From the NCBI GenBank assembly GCA_037074705.1, contig CM073593.1, positions 64,459,501 through 64,523,500 of the forward strand: a stretch of DNA of 64,000 bases, read 5' to 3'. The translations under genes and the position numbers were made by a program. This DNA comes from Zhengitettix transpicula (taxonomy: Eukaryota > Arthropoda > Insecta > Orthoptera > Tetrigidae). The notes beneath the pieces are model-generated. The model was given only the letters and a program-made list of their open reading frames with translations. It searched no databases and was not told the origin of the DNA. Of this stretch, positions 23,481-35,945 are shown in pieces (position 1 is the first letter of the stretch; the number at the start of each line of letters is the position of its first letter).

Positions 23481-24250
23481 AAGGACGACACACACATGGG
23501 AATATCTATTACTATACCTACAACGTATCAATTTGTAGACGTGATCACCTGAGTGATGGTGTGATATGTCAATGAGTTAATTTTCCCTGTGCATAAGTCT
23601 TTTCTTCTCTATAACCTCGGCCGATGGAAAGTAATATATTATATATAATACTGATAAATTACTGTAAAATGTGTTTTAAATTAACGAAGTCCACCACCGC
23701 CTTCGATTAAAAGGTGTCGTTCACGACATTTTGAGTACATTTAATTTTTTTCTGTTAACCACACTACCAAGTACAAATTAATGGACACAAAATTGTGTGG
23801 TTTTATTTAAGGTTTAGTAATAACTGGAAATAAAATCCATATACAATAATTTTTACTGGAATCGATTCAGACAGAACATGGTTTATTTTTGTTAATTTAT
23901 TTGATGTCTAATGAAAACAAATTATATGTATCTGCCAATAAGTAATTTTTATATTTTATTTAATATATTATCTGTCATTTAATAATAAAAAAATATATTA
24001 TCAGTAAGACAGAAAATGTAAATTTAATTGATTGTAAGGTTCACTATCATTTAAAATATTTATGCAAAAATGGATAAACAATATGTTTCGACGGTAATTT
24101 TGGACTTAAACAATATCAATTATAAAAGATTATACCTAATATAATAAATAAATTATATGTAAAAATCTTTTAATTGATGTTTAATTTGAATTATTTAGAT
24201 TATAACAAGTATCAATTAGCAATTTCGAGGACTGGCTGTTCCATTTGTGA

Positions 24251-24500
24251 TTGATACATCAAAGAATCAGTAAACAACGTAGGGAGAAGCTATATCAGTA
24301 TCTAATGATACAAAAAATATATATATTCGACGCAAAAATCGGCCCGTTTACCTCGGGGTGGTTAGTCGTGTCTTATCCTCTCAGAATTTGTTTCCGCGTT
24401 GTACGAAACATGTGTAGAAAATTTCGGGAAAATGATCCACACGTTATACGTGGAACGCTCGCACTTACACTTAATACACACATCCATTTTTCTATTAGAA
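24251..24500 (+). repeat. Composite repeat family, modules B-C
   Basis: ATATATTCGACGCAAAAATCGGCC aligns with the B module of the 34830-35945 array. GGGTGGTTAGTCGTGTCTTA, then GAAACATGTG, aligns with the C module on the minus strand at 14600-14720. It is a single B-C fragment, not an array. The 84-codon open frame across it is incidental. Confidence 0.55.
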
Positions 24501-25390
24501 GATAGAAGATGATTCTAATTAAAATATTTTAATATAATTTCATAACCTAATGAGATGGCCGAAAAAATGGAATTATTCTTTGAGTTGTATTGTATTAGGT
24601 CTCATTTTCTCTAATTAATTATATGTATCACCTAATAAAATCTCAAACTAGGGACGAATGTTAAATTTTTTTTACTTTTGTTAAATTTAAGTATTCTGAT
24701 TTATTGGCCATATAATCCTTCTTTTTTTGGTTTTTCTGTTTTTTGAAGTTTTTAAAAACCGACCGAGGCAATTTCCAGATTGTCAAGCACAAATCCAGTT
24801 TGTATTCGTCTTTTTGTGGTCAAACGAATTGGATTTTCTTCTGAATATGATGTGAACTGTCCAGCAAATGACCCCTCTCCATTCCGCTAAGTGAATGAAC
24901 ATAACTCATATAAATTAGAATAATTAGAACAATAGAGCAATTTCTATGTTCCTAGAGAGCTAAAATACTTACCCTAAAAATAGCATTCCATTATTTCTTT
25001 TCCGACTAGTCCAATCCTGAGAAAGCCATTGACAAAAAAATATTGTTTAGCCTAGTGTAAAGTTAATTGCTACTTTATTTCATCGCTCATCATCATTTTA
25101 GGGACCTTTTATTAACTTTATTGTAGAATTTAATATATTTTGTGTAAGTATATTTTTATTTAGTAGATGTTTTACTGGAGGTCTCATGTTCATTTACAGG
25201 GCTTCGTTCAGTCACTGTGGAATTTGTATATTTTAAGTTAAATGCTTTTTAATAAATTTATTTGTACAGAATTTTCCAAATGATGCACATTTATTGCCTA
25301 AGGTGAATAAAAATCAGAGAATCTTAATGAAAAGTGTTCATTCACTGGAATGTTACGTCTTTGTCAGGAAAATTGGGGAAGGTCCTAATC
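24501..25390. other. AT-rich stretch
   Basis: No gene or element recognised. Confidence 0.6.
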
Positions 25391-25975
25391 AGGGTGACTA
25401 TTGAGGCTTCATTTCCATAAAAAATCTTTGAAAATCACAGAATCCTGACTTTGCCAAGAGCTTGCGAGAACTGTTACAGCTTCTACTGAACCGGGCGATG
25501 ACTTCATGATACACGACCGTTAATGCCACAATTTCATTTCCAACGTCCACACGGTGAGAAACGTTCCCACGAAATGTGGTAACTGGGAAGGTTGGGTCCC
25601 TCAACACCTCGTGTTTTCTGCTGGTAGGGCCACGTCGCAGTAAATTCTTAAGATTTACTTTGCCATAAAGTACACGAACTGGTCCTAGCGGCGACATGTT
25701 AACGACGTGGGCTGGCCCGTGGGCAAGTCCAGGGGGGGTGTTACCAGGGCAACCGCACCCTTGCCTCCTTCACCTTTCAGCACTATCATCAGAACTGGAG
25801 CACTCAGCTACTGCGATGGTTATCTATCTTTACAGCACAGTTCCTCAACTCGTACTTGTGATCGTTATTTTCTTTTTGGTGATGGTCTGGTTAAAGTTTT
25901 CATCCAGTCTCTCATTTCCTATGTTTCGGAATACAAATTTGACAGGAAAAATAGACGAAGACAGATAGCGTGAAA
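25391..25975. other. GC-richer island, unassigned open frames
   Basis: A 99-codon frame runs on the minus strand (25697 to 25398), with 88- and 90-codon frames on the plus strand (25696-25973). The minus frame has fairly balanced codon content, but no domain is recognisable and no homologue comes to mind. It could be an eroded exon or repeat. Confidence 0.25.
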
Positions 25976-25992
25976 TAAACACTTCAGGTTAA

Positions 25993-26130
25993 TCTATATA
26001 AATAAAATAATAGTTTTTCTAGTGATCAACATGGAATATTTATGTTTTAAGCATCAGTGGATCTGAAACTCAGTTACTGTCTCGATTTATTAATTTTTTA
26101 TTACAAGAAATCGGTCAAAACGACTCATGT
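25993..26130 (+). mobile_element. Possible Helitron-like 5' end
   Basis: A second occurrence of TCTATATAAATAAAA, preceded by A as in the copy at 12676. Sequence after it diverges quickly from that copy. No 3' end seen. Confidence 0.25.
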
Positions 26131-27870
26131 GAAATTATTTTCTCCTTATTATATATTCTTGTAAGCTATATACTTATATTATATATATACTTTTAAGCAA
26201 TATAAAACTGCCATCCACTGTCCAGAACTTAAGTGGCGAACGTTCCATAACTTTCCATTAACGTCCCATTAACTTAAATAGACAGTAAAAAACCTGAAGA
26301 AGTCTTAACTGAATTTATCTAAAGTGGTGATGGACTTTTTAATTTTTTTAAGATCTAATTTAAGTCCCAATTATTATTTTATTTTAAGGCACATGATAAC
26401 AGTAGGTTCACTACATTTTTTTTATCAAAGAGAGATGATTTTCTTGGAAATTTCCTGTATAAGTATGTCTCAGACCCAAACCCTTTTCTACACACTGTGA
26501 AAAACATATACAATTCTTTCAGGTAGATATCCGACCCTAACACTAAGAACATTTTCATGCTATTAAGAAACAAGGGTAAAATGTATATTTGTCTTCCTGC
26601 ATTAAGGAACGATTCAGAGGAGTCTCATTAAAATTATAACTCTCCTATACTCGTAGATATAAACTCAGATTAACTCAGTCTATATTGAAATTAACAGTTT
26701 TCAGTCGATGTCACTGGTTAAAGTCTCATTCGAATTACAGATATATACAGGACATGACAATAGGTAAACGTATTCACAGAGACCGAATAAACAACGTGTG
26801 GATCACATTCGGCAGTTTGTAATTAAAATTTCTTCCACGACCTCCCGTTGAATGTACGTAATTTTTTCCCCGGTTCAGATAATGTATTTAACCCTCCATT
26901 AGACGCGGATTGTAACGTAACACGGACCTTAAGTTAATTATTACGTTGCTCCTCACTTTTCTGAACGAATTAATGTGAATATTTATTCACAAAAATTACA
27001 TAAGTATGTACACATATACCAATAAAAGTTTTTTTAAAAATATACTGAAAATGGAATTAAATAAAATTGCAGGTTTTTATATCACAATTTGTTTAATCTT
27101 TTCTGATATAAAAAGAATTTGAAATCAAATTATTGAAAACAAAGCATCAGCTACAGGTAATAATGCTGAACTGCTGTCGCGTGTTATTAATTCTTTATTG
27201 TATATTTTTAAAGTATTCAAATGTTAAAAAATTATAAATTATTTGTAAAAAAATTACAATTTATTTATATATTATAAAGTGAATAATTATATTTTCAAAA
27301 TAATAAATTAATTATTCAGAGTCGTTGTCTACTTTTTTCGAAATTCTCTCAAAGCATTATTGGCAAATTATTTTTGTATGTTTCTGCCAAAAACATAAAA
27401 AAAATATTTCAGTTTGTACAGAAAATATTTTGTTTTACATTCTTTTTAATATTTTCATTGTTCCATGGTTATGCAGTATTTTTTTTACTGCTTGGTGTTT
27501 CCCTTGTTATTGTCTCTTTTTTGTGTTGGTCTATACTTTTCGAAAATAATTTAATTAACCTTTTTGTTAACGATTTATTTGTATTTGGGGAATTACAAAA
27601 TCTAAAGCTCACGTTTTGAAAATGATTTGTATTGTAGCGTGATCTTTAAAATTTCCAAAATTTATTATTCTTGAGTTTATTACAAAAACAACGTTCAATA
27701 TAGGATAAAAAATTACCATCATTCAGTAAAAAATGAATAACCTTCAAAATCCTGATGAGAGTGGCCACAAGAAAGTTATTTTATTCCCTCGCCATTTTCC
27801 TGAGAAACAACGGCCGATTTTTGAATGTGCCTTCACAGATAATTGTTAACGCATTATTTTGAGATGTCGT
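26131..27870. other. AT-rich stretch
   Basis: No gene. CCTGAAGAAGTCTTAACTGAA at about 26291 weakly recalls the CTGAAGA-hairpin motif but has only a 3-bp stem, so it is not annotated separately. Confidence 0.55.
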
Positions 27871-27893
27871 AAAAGTTCATCCCATTACCTGAA

Positions 27894-28178
27894 CTAGTTT
27901 TGCAAATAAAAAATAAATAAACAGCATAGGTCCTCTGGATCTAACGTTACTAACGGAGGGTTGATGATGATCATTGTCAATAAGGCCGTCTTGAGAATAA
28001 CGGAGGGTTGAAAAATATAGCCCGACATTCCAATGTTCCGATAGGGATCTCCAGAGTGTACGTTCCATAGCAGCTGTGAAACACGGGAGCGACTTCTCCC
28101 AACAAGAACGTCTCCGGTATCTCGCAACTGATCAGATGCCCGATATCCGGTTTCAAATTTAAATTCGTCAGATGTCAT
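27894..28178 (-). other. Unassigned 94-codon frame, coding-like composition
   Basis: An ATG-initiated minus-strand frame with balanced codons in an otherwise AT-rich neighbourhood, ending in TAG. No domain or signal recognised. It spans two exact copies of a 14-bp direct repeat (27951 and 27998), which argues for repeat-derived sequence rather than a gene. Neighbouring frames on the same strand are short. Confidence 0.2.
27951..28011. repeat. 14-bp perfect direct repeat, 47 bp apart
   Basis: TAACGGAGGGTTGA at 27951-27964 and again at 27998-28011, with 33 bp between. May be a small duplication or a target-site duplication around a tiny insert. Confidence 0.7.
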
Positions 28179-28359
28179 GCTAATAGTGTGAATATCTCTC
28201 GTGTCCCTTCTGAAGAGATTCTCAATACATTACTGGAACCCACGGCGACACGACAGAGAAAATACGATTTTGACACTTTAACGCTACATTCCTTGTATTT
28301 GTATTCAAAATAGTCTTTAATTTTTTTTTCATCATCTTCAATATATGTTAAACACACAG

Positions 28360-29400
28360 AGATACGGTTACCTCATGTTTCACCTGTCGGAGAGAAATTT
28401 CAGTAACTTATAATAGACGTAATACAAATTTATGGCGTGACACTTCAGAACATTTTCTATTTATTGATTACAATTTTTATTAATTTAGCTGTCATTTTAA
28501 TCATTAATACTTTTATCATTATTCTTACTGTCGTTTCTTGTGAAGAATTTCTTAGACTTTTATCACCATTTTTTCACTAGGGAACATTTTTCTCCAAATT
28601 GATTTTTATAATTCTGTAAACAAGTATCATTTTTTTTTAGTTTCTCGTCTCCACTTATTGAATGAAAGTCTATTTGGTGGCCTTCAATTCCCATTGTTTC
28701 CCGTGTAGGACTCTCTTTTCCTCTCAATGTGCCTTGTCCACTGAAAAGTAAATTTTTATACATATTTGGACCCTCTAGAAACTCTCATACTAATTATAAT
28801 TATCTGGAAGATTTTAATATTAGAATAAATAAACTTGCTTTAAGTCAGAAGAATTTTAATAATTGACAAAGAATAATTTAGGACTTTATCAGGTGTAAAT
28901 TTGAATAATCCAGAACTTTGATCATTATAAATAATTTGTATACAATCCCATGTTATCACATTAGTTCTGTACAATTTTACGCTCATATTAATGGAATAAC
29001 TTGATGATTGCATTAAAATTATTTTTAAGTCCCCAAGTCCAAAATTTAGAAATAAAACGTTTTGAATTTATATTAATTTAATTTTTTTTTGACTGTTATG
29101 TAATTTTTTCTAACGTATGGTCATTTTATGTACGTATTGTAAACAGTTATTATCCTGATATCGTCTACCATAGCTTTTTTTTTAAAAAAAACATTCCTGT
29201 TTCATGCATCTTTGCTGTACACGAGGGAGAAATTTATAATCCACGTTAGAGTTGAAAATATATTTTCTCCACAATTCCTTGGTATATTAAATTTGAATGA
29301 TGATCAATTTCAGTTTTACGTTCCCTAATTAATTGAATTTATCTCTAAAATGCAGTAATAATAATTGTGAGAGATCTGTCTCAAAATTTTTCCATAGATG
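28360..29400. other. AT-rich stretch
   Basis: Contains a T9A8 homopolymer palindrome near 29175-29191. No gene. Confidence 0.6.
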
Positions 29401-29631
29401 TCATCCTCAAAGTCTAGTTAGCCGAACACTTTGATTTGTGTGTGAGAAAATGTAGACTCGCTGCCAACAGTGTCTTAAGAATGTCAGGTTGATGATCACG
29501 CTGCGTAGGTTCAAGATAGTGGTGGACTAACTTGTAAACCACTTGATTCTGCGCAGATTCGAGCTACTTTGGCCGTTCCTATCGGAAACCTTTGTTAGTA
29601 GAAGATTTATGCGTCCACAGAGAAATAATTT

Positions 29632-29925
29632 CTAGTCCTTTCCAGAGGCCGGAGACATTTCCACGAGATTACATGTTATTAGCCCTAAGTAATGGGCCCT
29701 GTCTGTTGATTTATTCCTGAATTTGCAAACAACAAATGTCGTGATATGCGCGCATTTGGAATCTGGCGACCTATTTCGTCTAAATGCGGACCGTCTGCTG
29801 TTATACGTCAGCTCGGGTTGGCCTACAAATTCCATAAACAGATTCATTACGCTATCTGCCATCGCAACAACTTTACCTCTTAATAACTGATTCATCCATC
29901 TGCAAAAGCGGTTCTTCCGTTCCAT
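29632..29925 (-). other. Unassigned 97-codon frame
   Basis: An ATG-started minus-strand frame in a moderately GC-richer block, ending TAG. Composition is compatible with coding sequence, but I recognise no motif. No acceptor, donor or poly-A signal places it in a gene. Kept only as a candidate. Confidence 0.2.
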
Positions 29926-30300
29926 TATTTTATAAAGGTATTTTTGTCAAAACACAGGAAAATCTGTCCGATTAAGTGGTGTAGAGAGTTAGTATTATTA
30001 TTCTACGAACGTATAAATTTATGAATACATGTTTATGGGAGAGTGGAAAATATTTCTAAACTAAGTAATTTCACCTTAGGACGGAGTTGAGTTCTTACTT
30101 TACAACTATGCACTTTATACACGATCAATTTATTGAGCTATGTTATTTCCAATATGGATGCATTAAACCACAAAGCTTTCTTCCTGATTTCCCACCACTT
30201 AGTATATTTACGTCCATCGCTACTACATCGCTAAGTGTTTCATTAAAATAAAATAAAACACGAAACAATACAGAAACACATTATTTTGGATTGATTTTTA

Positions 30301-30430
30301 TTACACAGCGTAACCTCCTTTGAATTAGATACACTTTAACCAGCGTTTCTTCAACTTTATCAAGCTGTTCTCAAACTAGTCCACTGAATGAATACCTCCT
30401 TTTGATACAAATGTATCTTTATACCTTGCC
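30301..30430 (-). pseudogene. Mariner-type transposase C-terminal relic
   Basis: On the minus strand, 30345 down to 30301 reads R-W-L-K-C-I-stop-F-K-G-G-Y-A-V-stop, preceded by S-L-I-K-L-K-K. Mariner transposases end with a motif of the form K-L-x-x-R-W-x-K-C-I-x-x-x-G-x-Y, so the register and the end of frame fit the family C-terminus. An in-frame stop replaces the residue after C-I. Upstream sequence no longer gives a readable D,D34D core. A dead, heavily decayed copy; the terminal inverted repeats were not identified. Confidence 0.5.
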
Positions 30431-31050
30431 TCAACGAGTCAAGTGACAACGCACAAGTGACCTTTTGATGTTGAATTGATGCTTTACTTTCTGAAAACCG
30501 TGGCCACTACCTACTCGACCGTTTCCTTCGTCATCTCCTTCTACTTGGCCGGATCGTTTGCAGAAACAGTGTTTTGAACGTTAATTTTCATCTTAAGTCT
30601 TGATATATGCTTAATGAGGAATTGTTTATTAACATTGAAACAAGCCATTTTGGCAACAAAAAAAGGCCCAACCAGCTACTGAATCTACCACGCGGCATCC
30701 ATCTTCGGATATTTTTTTGACATCATTTTTCATTTTGAATTGAAAGTTCTGACTCATGGGACATTCTTGCGGACTCGAAACAATGTCGCAATTTTTCGAT
30801 TGTTTCCTGAACGATATTCATTATTTATGGATATCCAAACTGGTTTAAATTCATTTACCTATTCATAAACTGGGGAAGATATGTCATGAACTTCAACTCG
30901 ACCCTGGTTTCTATAGTGTGTTCCCTTCTGAATTAAAGTGTTAGAAACTGATTTTCTGCTGATTGAAAATAACTATTGTATTTGAGGGAGTAAAAAATAA
31001 AAACAACGCAGTGGTTAACGCTAGAAATTTGAGAACAGTGGGTTGAAAAA
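30431..31050. other. Decayed sequence upstream of the mariner relic
   Basis: Moderately mixed composition; may include further unrecognisable mariner sequence on the minus strand. No motif can be pinned. Confidence 0.3.
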
Positions 31051-31220
31051 GCTGCAAAATATCTTGGATTCTGAGTTACCATTTCTTAACTTGTAAAGTT
31101 TTCAAATGCCTTATATAATACCAAAATTACGTAATTAACTTACCCTTGTGATAATATTTATTCTTCGTGTTCTTTGGTAAATTAAGTAATGGTAACTAAG
31201 AATCCAAGATATTACGCAGC
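31051..31220. mobile_element. MITE-like inverted repeat element
   Basis: The left arm 31051-31091 starts GCTGCAAAATATCTTGGATT. The right arm 31180-31220 is its reverse complement with about 5 mismatches over 41 positions. The arms enclose about 88 bp of AT-rich DNA with no frame. Total length is 170 bp, with no obvious target-site duplication. It differs in sequence from the 4767-5131 element, so it is a second family. It could alternatively be a transcribed long hairpin. Confidence 0.8.
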
Positions 31221-33600
31221 TTAATATGTAGCTATGAACGTAATGTGTTAGTTTCCTGGTCTAGTGAAGAAGCGAACGACTTCCATATTGACTGAAATCA
31301 ACGCACCTGACAGGTGACAACTCTTCCGCAGTATGAGTCAAAGTTTTACCATGCAAATTGCACGTTCAAATATTGCCGACAGCTGAAAGCGGTACTGGGA
31401 AAAAATATTTCCATACGTGTCCGTCAAAAAGATTCGCATCAAAACTTTGCTTTTATTCACAAATTGGTTAAGCGGAACAAAATCTTTTCTTTTGAGTGAT
31501 GTGTATGTGCGACTCACCCACAATAAAGTTGGGCGCCGGCAAACAATTTAACATATATTTTTGTTTACCAGAGATTTCCAGAAAGCCATCCCATTGGGCA
31601 TTTTGGATACGCTCGCTTCTTCAGTTCCCATATGGAATCCATCCGCTCATGCAAATTATCCTGTTCAAAGCAATACCCTCCCTTGCGGGTATTGTTCAAC
31701 TAAATTTTTATTGCCAAAGTCTCTTCCCTCGGGTATGTAATTTATCCATACCAAACAGTTGGCCATTTTGGAGATTACTCCTGCAGAAGAGCTCAATAGA
31801 GGCGTTTTAATGCATTTTACCTCTAATTCTATTCTCTTCGGTGGAAATCAGAGGCATTTTCCACACACATGTAGGATACAGATATACTTTTACTGTTAAA
31901 GCTATTCGACAGTTTGTATTGTAAATGTAATGCCAAGGTTTTATGCCTTTATAAACTATGATAATAATACCGCCATTACTACAGGTAGTTAAAAATAAAA
32001 TTCACAGAATGTCATAGTGTTTTATGCGGAATGGACATCAATTATTCAACAAGATGAGTCAATCATCCTTCCTGAAAGTTCAACTTTATTGTACAGACCG
32101 ACACCACTTCCTTTGCTCCCTTTTTGTTTATAAGTGATCAGTCATCTAATTTTTAATGTATGAAGGAATTAAGATTTTTATATTACACACTAATATTTAG
32201 TAAAATCGAATATGTTTCAGAATGTACAAAATTAAATTCTCCAACTCTCAATTAAAGACATCAATCAAGAAAGCCTCAATATAATTACGTTCCTCATTAT
32301 ACTCCCCCTAGAAGTGTCATAGCTACTAATTAATGAGCTAAGATAATTTCAAATACTTTCAACGTTATAAAAAATAAAACGTCATTCTTAAAAATTAGTT
32401 AATTAGATAAAGACAAATAACACACAAATTAAGTGATAAAAACAAATATCACAAATCGTTTATTCAGTTCTTAGTGCAAGTGATTTTAAAACTTAGAAGC
32501 ACACGGCAAATGCAATGAGGACTGAAGACAAATTATATGGAAATTATTTTATCACAGAATTTTGTCTGTTACTGGGCTACTTATTTATCTATTTATTATC
32601 CTTATAAATTTAATTGATTTGAATGATTATGTTTTAATTTTGCCACTTAATATAATTACCCATATCAAACGCAAATAATAACAGCTCAGTGATACTTAAG
32701 ATATTTAAAACTCCTTTTAAATCAATTTTTTTGAAATTTTGTTTATCACATATAAGGATTTTCTTTAATTATGTATGTTAAATAAAGGTTTAAATGGAAG
32801 AATTAAAACAGAATTAATTTAAATGCTATAAAACCTCATTTTAAATTCATGTCTGCAATTAATATCGGATGTTCTATAACATCTTTTGGAAAAGTAATTA
32901 GTAGATCTTTTATTTAATGTTCTCATAGCCTGAGTCGAATATAAATTAAAAAAATGTTTCTAATTGCAACAGACTGCATCCATATTTAATTACTAGAAAT
33001 TTTAATTAAGTAACCTGATTAATAATATTTATCAATTAATTCAGAGTATGTATTTACTACAATCATTTAGCAATATTAAAAAGAAAAACCACACTCCGTA
33101 TCTTATATTGTTAAAAAATAATAGGTGAAAGATTTCAACCTATTAGGGCATTTTTATTTTCATTTTATGATTTTAGAGTTAAGGTTACTGCTTTTAAGAA
33201 ACCATATAATACGTCGGTAGATGTGATGTTGTTTGTTATGTTTTTATTACTTATTACTATCTGTCTTCGAAATAAATATATTTTTCTTGTTTTTCTTCAT
33301 CTATTAATTTTTATTAAGTAATGTGTGGTTTGAATATATATTTTGTGATTTATATAATGTATTTTTAGTTAAAAACCATTTATTAGGCAATCATTAATTA
33401 AACATTAAAAATGAGCTTTTTTTTCTTAACCTGGACTCGTGAATACATATACGAGTCTTTGCACTCGGCGTCAAAGTAATACCATTAATAATGTATCTTC
33501 GAAGTTTATTCCAATATATTTTTAGACAAAATAGTCTATGGCTTACAATTTTTTTATTATAATATCTTTTAGGGATAAAATTTTGTTATGTAATTTTAAC
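31221..33600. other. Mostly AT-rich stretch
   Basis: A GC-richer part at 31260-31880 with a 104-codon plus frame (31496-31810) lacks any recognisable domain. The rest is AT-rich with nothing identified. Confidence 0.5.
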
Positions 33601-34230
33601 GTCGAATTCACGACAGAAACTATTTTACGACCTACTCCACTATATCTGCCCAAGTTTTTTACTGCCGGCTACAGTGTCGCTCATTTATAATATCGCCGCA
33701 TTTTTATTTCTAAAGGTGTATAACGGCACTTATCCGGCAGCGTAAGACGACAAAATAGAGTTAAATGCCTTTTGCTGGAATACAGAACATCCGCCTCGCG
33801 AATTATACACACCACGCGATTCGAGTAAATGGAGACGAACGTTGATGTGCTGAAGACACAGACGAGTGGCTGTTCCTGCGCCGTAATACAAATTAGATAT
33901 AGACGTCTGTCCAGGCGTGGTGTCGCGGTGAAAGCCACTTGTTCCGTGTCTTGCCGTCTCTGTCTCCCCCCGCGTCCACTTGTCACATCCCTCGCCTCCA
34001 GCTTCTCAAAAGTCTGGCAGCCAAATGAAACTCGCACAAACACAAAACGGAACACGGACGCATTGTGGCTCCGAGAACGTAAAGAGCTATTGTGACGCAT
34101 AACACACGCACATACACACACACACACAAACACGCAAGCAGACCCTAATGCGTTTCACATTACAACGGCGCCAGGAATGTCGTCGTGCAATTACACGAGC
34201 TAGGGGGACGTGAGATGGAAAAAAAAGGGA
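33601..34230. other. GC-richer island with (CA)n edge
   Basis: Includes the longest open frame in the window (minus strand, 34133 to 33681, 150 codons), whose first residues are simply the translation of the (CA)n tract, plus an 88-codon frame on the plus strand. No domain recognised. Treated as a composition-driven frame in a possible regulatory island. Confidence 0.35.
34102..34134. repeat. Imperfect (CA)n microsatellite
   Basis: CA-rich run with interruptions (CG, TA, AA) at 34102-34134. Confidence 0.9.
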
Positions 34231-34829
34231 TGGCGCTGTTATGCCGTGAATCACTGATTACATTCGTATTATCGTCCTGCTGTTTTCCGCTGAACCAAGC
34301 AGCGGTCATTAAGAAAGCTCATAAGACAATTGATCCTTCACGAGAACAATAATCTAATCTAAAGCTAGCTGTTTCTCATTTACAAGTTTCACCAATCTCT
34401 TACAGTGATGAATAATAATTTGTTACAATAGAAATATGATGCATGAAAGGTTTTCTCATGTACATGACAAGCCGAATATAAATACTATTTTTATTCATGC
34501 TATTATTATTCTCCTTGAACGGGCCGGAAGTATTACGAGATCTCTTTCCCGTCAAGTCATCCTGATTTCATATGTAACCGTTTTCCACAAATCGTTCTCA
34601 TATTCCTCGTCCTGCGTCATAATACCAGACAAGAATCAAACTGAAGAGATTGCTATACTGACCCAAATCCAATTGAAGTTGGAAAAGTTGCAATCAGCTC
34701 GACCAACTCATCGAAGGTTCAATAAATAATTGTTGGCCACCCATATAAAACTGGTCAAAATAAAAAACAGTTGAATGATTTATTATTTTCACTTAATTGA
34801 AAATTTCGTTATCGAACAACAAGGTTTTA

Positions 34830-35945
34830 AAATTTACCCCTCTCCCACTTCCAGCCCCATACGTTGTAGTCGTGACTTAAGCCCAAACTGTTTATTTTCG
34901 GTTTAAAAGTAGCATCTGTTCAAACTTTGTACGAAATTGTGTGTAAGATTGTACGCGGTACATGTAACCCAATTTCTAAGGGTTGAAGTACAACTTAAAC
35001 GGCAAATTGATGTTATAATTAAACTTAGCGACAGCCATAACCACAGATTCCATTCAAATCTGAGTTGTGCTCACGTTATTTTTATATAACACCCATACAC
35101 CCCCACCATCACTTATAAACGGGCTCACCTCCTCACCTAGAGATTGAAGTACAAGTTGAATGTCATAATTATACTCGGGAACATTCATAACCCGTTATTC
35201 GACTCAAATATCGGCTGATTTCGCGTTTTTGTGTAATTCCTCCAGAAGGGGTTGAAATCATATACTAACAATTTAAGGAGAAATACTATTAATCTCACTG
35301 ACCCCCAAAAATATTTATTTCACGTAAATATCGTCTTTTTTACCATGTTTAAAAATTTCCACCTCCCCCAATCCAATCCTGCCCTTAAGGGTTCTCCCCT
35401 CCCACGCCCGAAAGGGGTTAAATTATACACGGAGAAAATGCAGAGAAATTTTATGAATCTCATTAATAGCGAAATATATTTATTCGAGGCAAAAATCAGC
35501 CGGTTAACATGTTTGAAATTTTCTACCCCCGCCCAACTTCGCCCAGTCCATCCCACCCTCGCCAACCCCACGCGTGGCCAAGAATGTAATAAATAAACCC
35601 AGCGACCTCCCTAACAACGATTTGACTCTAATCTTGATTGTTTTTACGTTAATATTATGAAACGTCCATCCACGGTGGTGGATATAAGCGTGCTCCTCTC
35701 CCATGCCGAAATGGGTTGAAATTATACACAAACAACATTGGTAGAAATACTATCAATCTAATTAACCCAGGAAAATATTTTTTAACGCAAATATCGGCTG
35801 ATTTTGAATATTTAAAAATTTCCACCCCCGTCCACGACTGTCCGTGGGGATTAAATGGAAATTTGAATGTCAATTAAACTCGGCGACATCAATAACCTTG
35901 GATTTGACTCCAATCTCGGTTGTATTTGCGTTATTTTCCTGTAAC
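34830..35945 (+). repeat. Degenerate composite tandem array (A and B modules)
   Basis: Two alternating module types recur. A modules carry TTGAATGTCA-AATTA-ACTCGG, CATAACC, GA(T/C)TC-AAATCTC and GTTATTTT (near 35000-35090, 35150-35230, 35590-35660 and 35845-35940). B modules start GGGGTTGAAATTATACAC and carry GAAATACTAT-AATCTCATTGACCC, AAATATTTATT-ACGCAAATATCGGC and AAAATTTCCACCCCC (near 35250-35400, 35410-35570 and 35708-35840). Runs of C-rich filler separate them. Units are 100-170 bp and strongly diverged. Single modules occur elsewhere on both strands, so the array is derived from or feeds a mobile or satellite-like family. Confidence 0.65.

Noticed and set aside
26288..26312. Fourth CTGAAGA-stem motif
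   Set aside because: The possible stem is only 3 bp and the flanking words are incomplete; likely chance.
33681..34133. Longest open frame (150 codons, minus strand)
   Set aside because: Its beginning is the translation of a (CA)n tract and the rest lies in a GC-richer island where stops are rare on both strands; no domain is visible.
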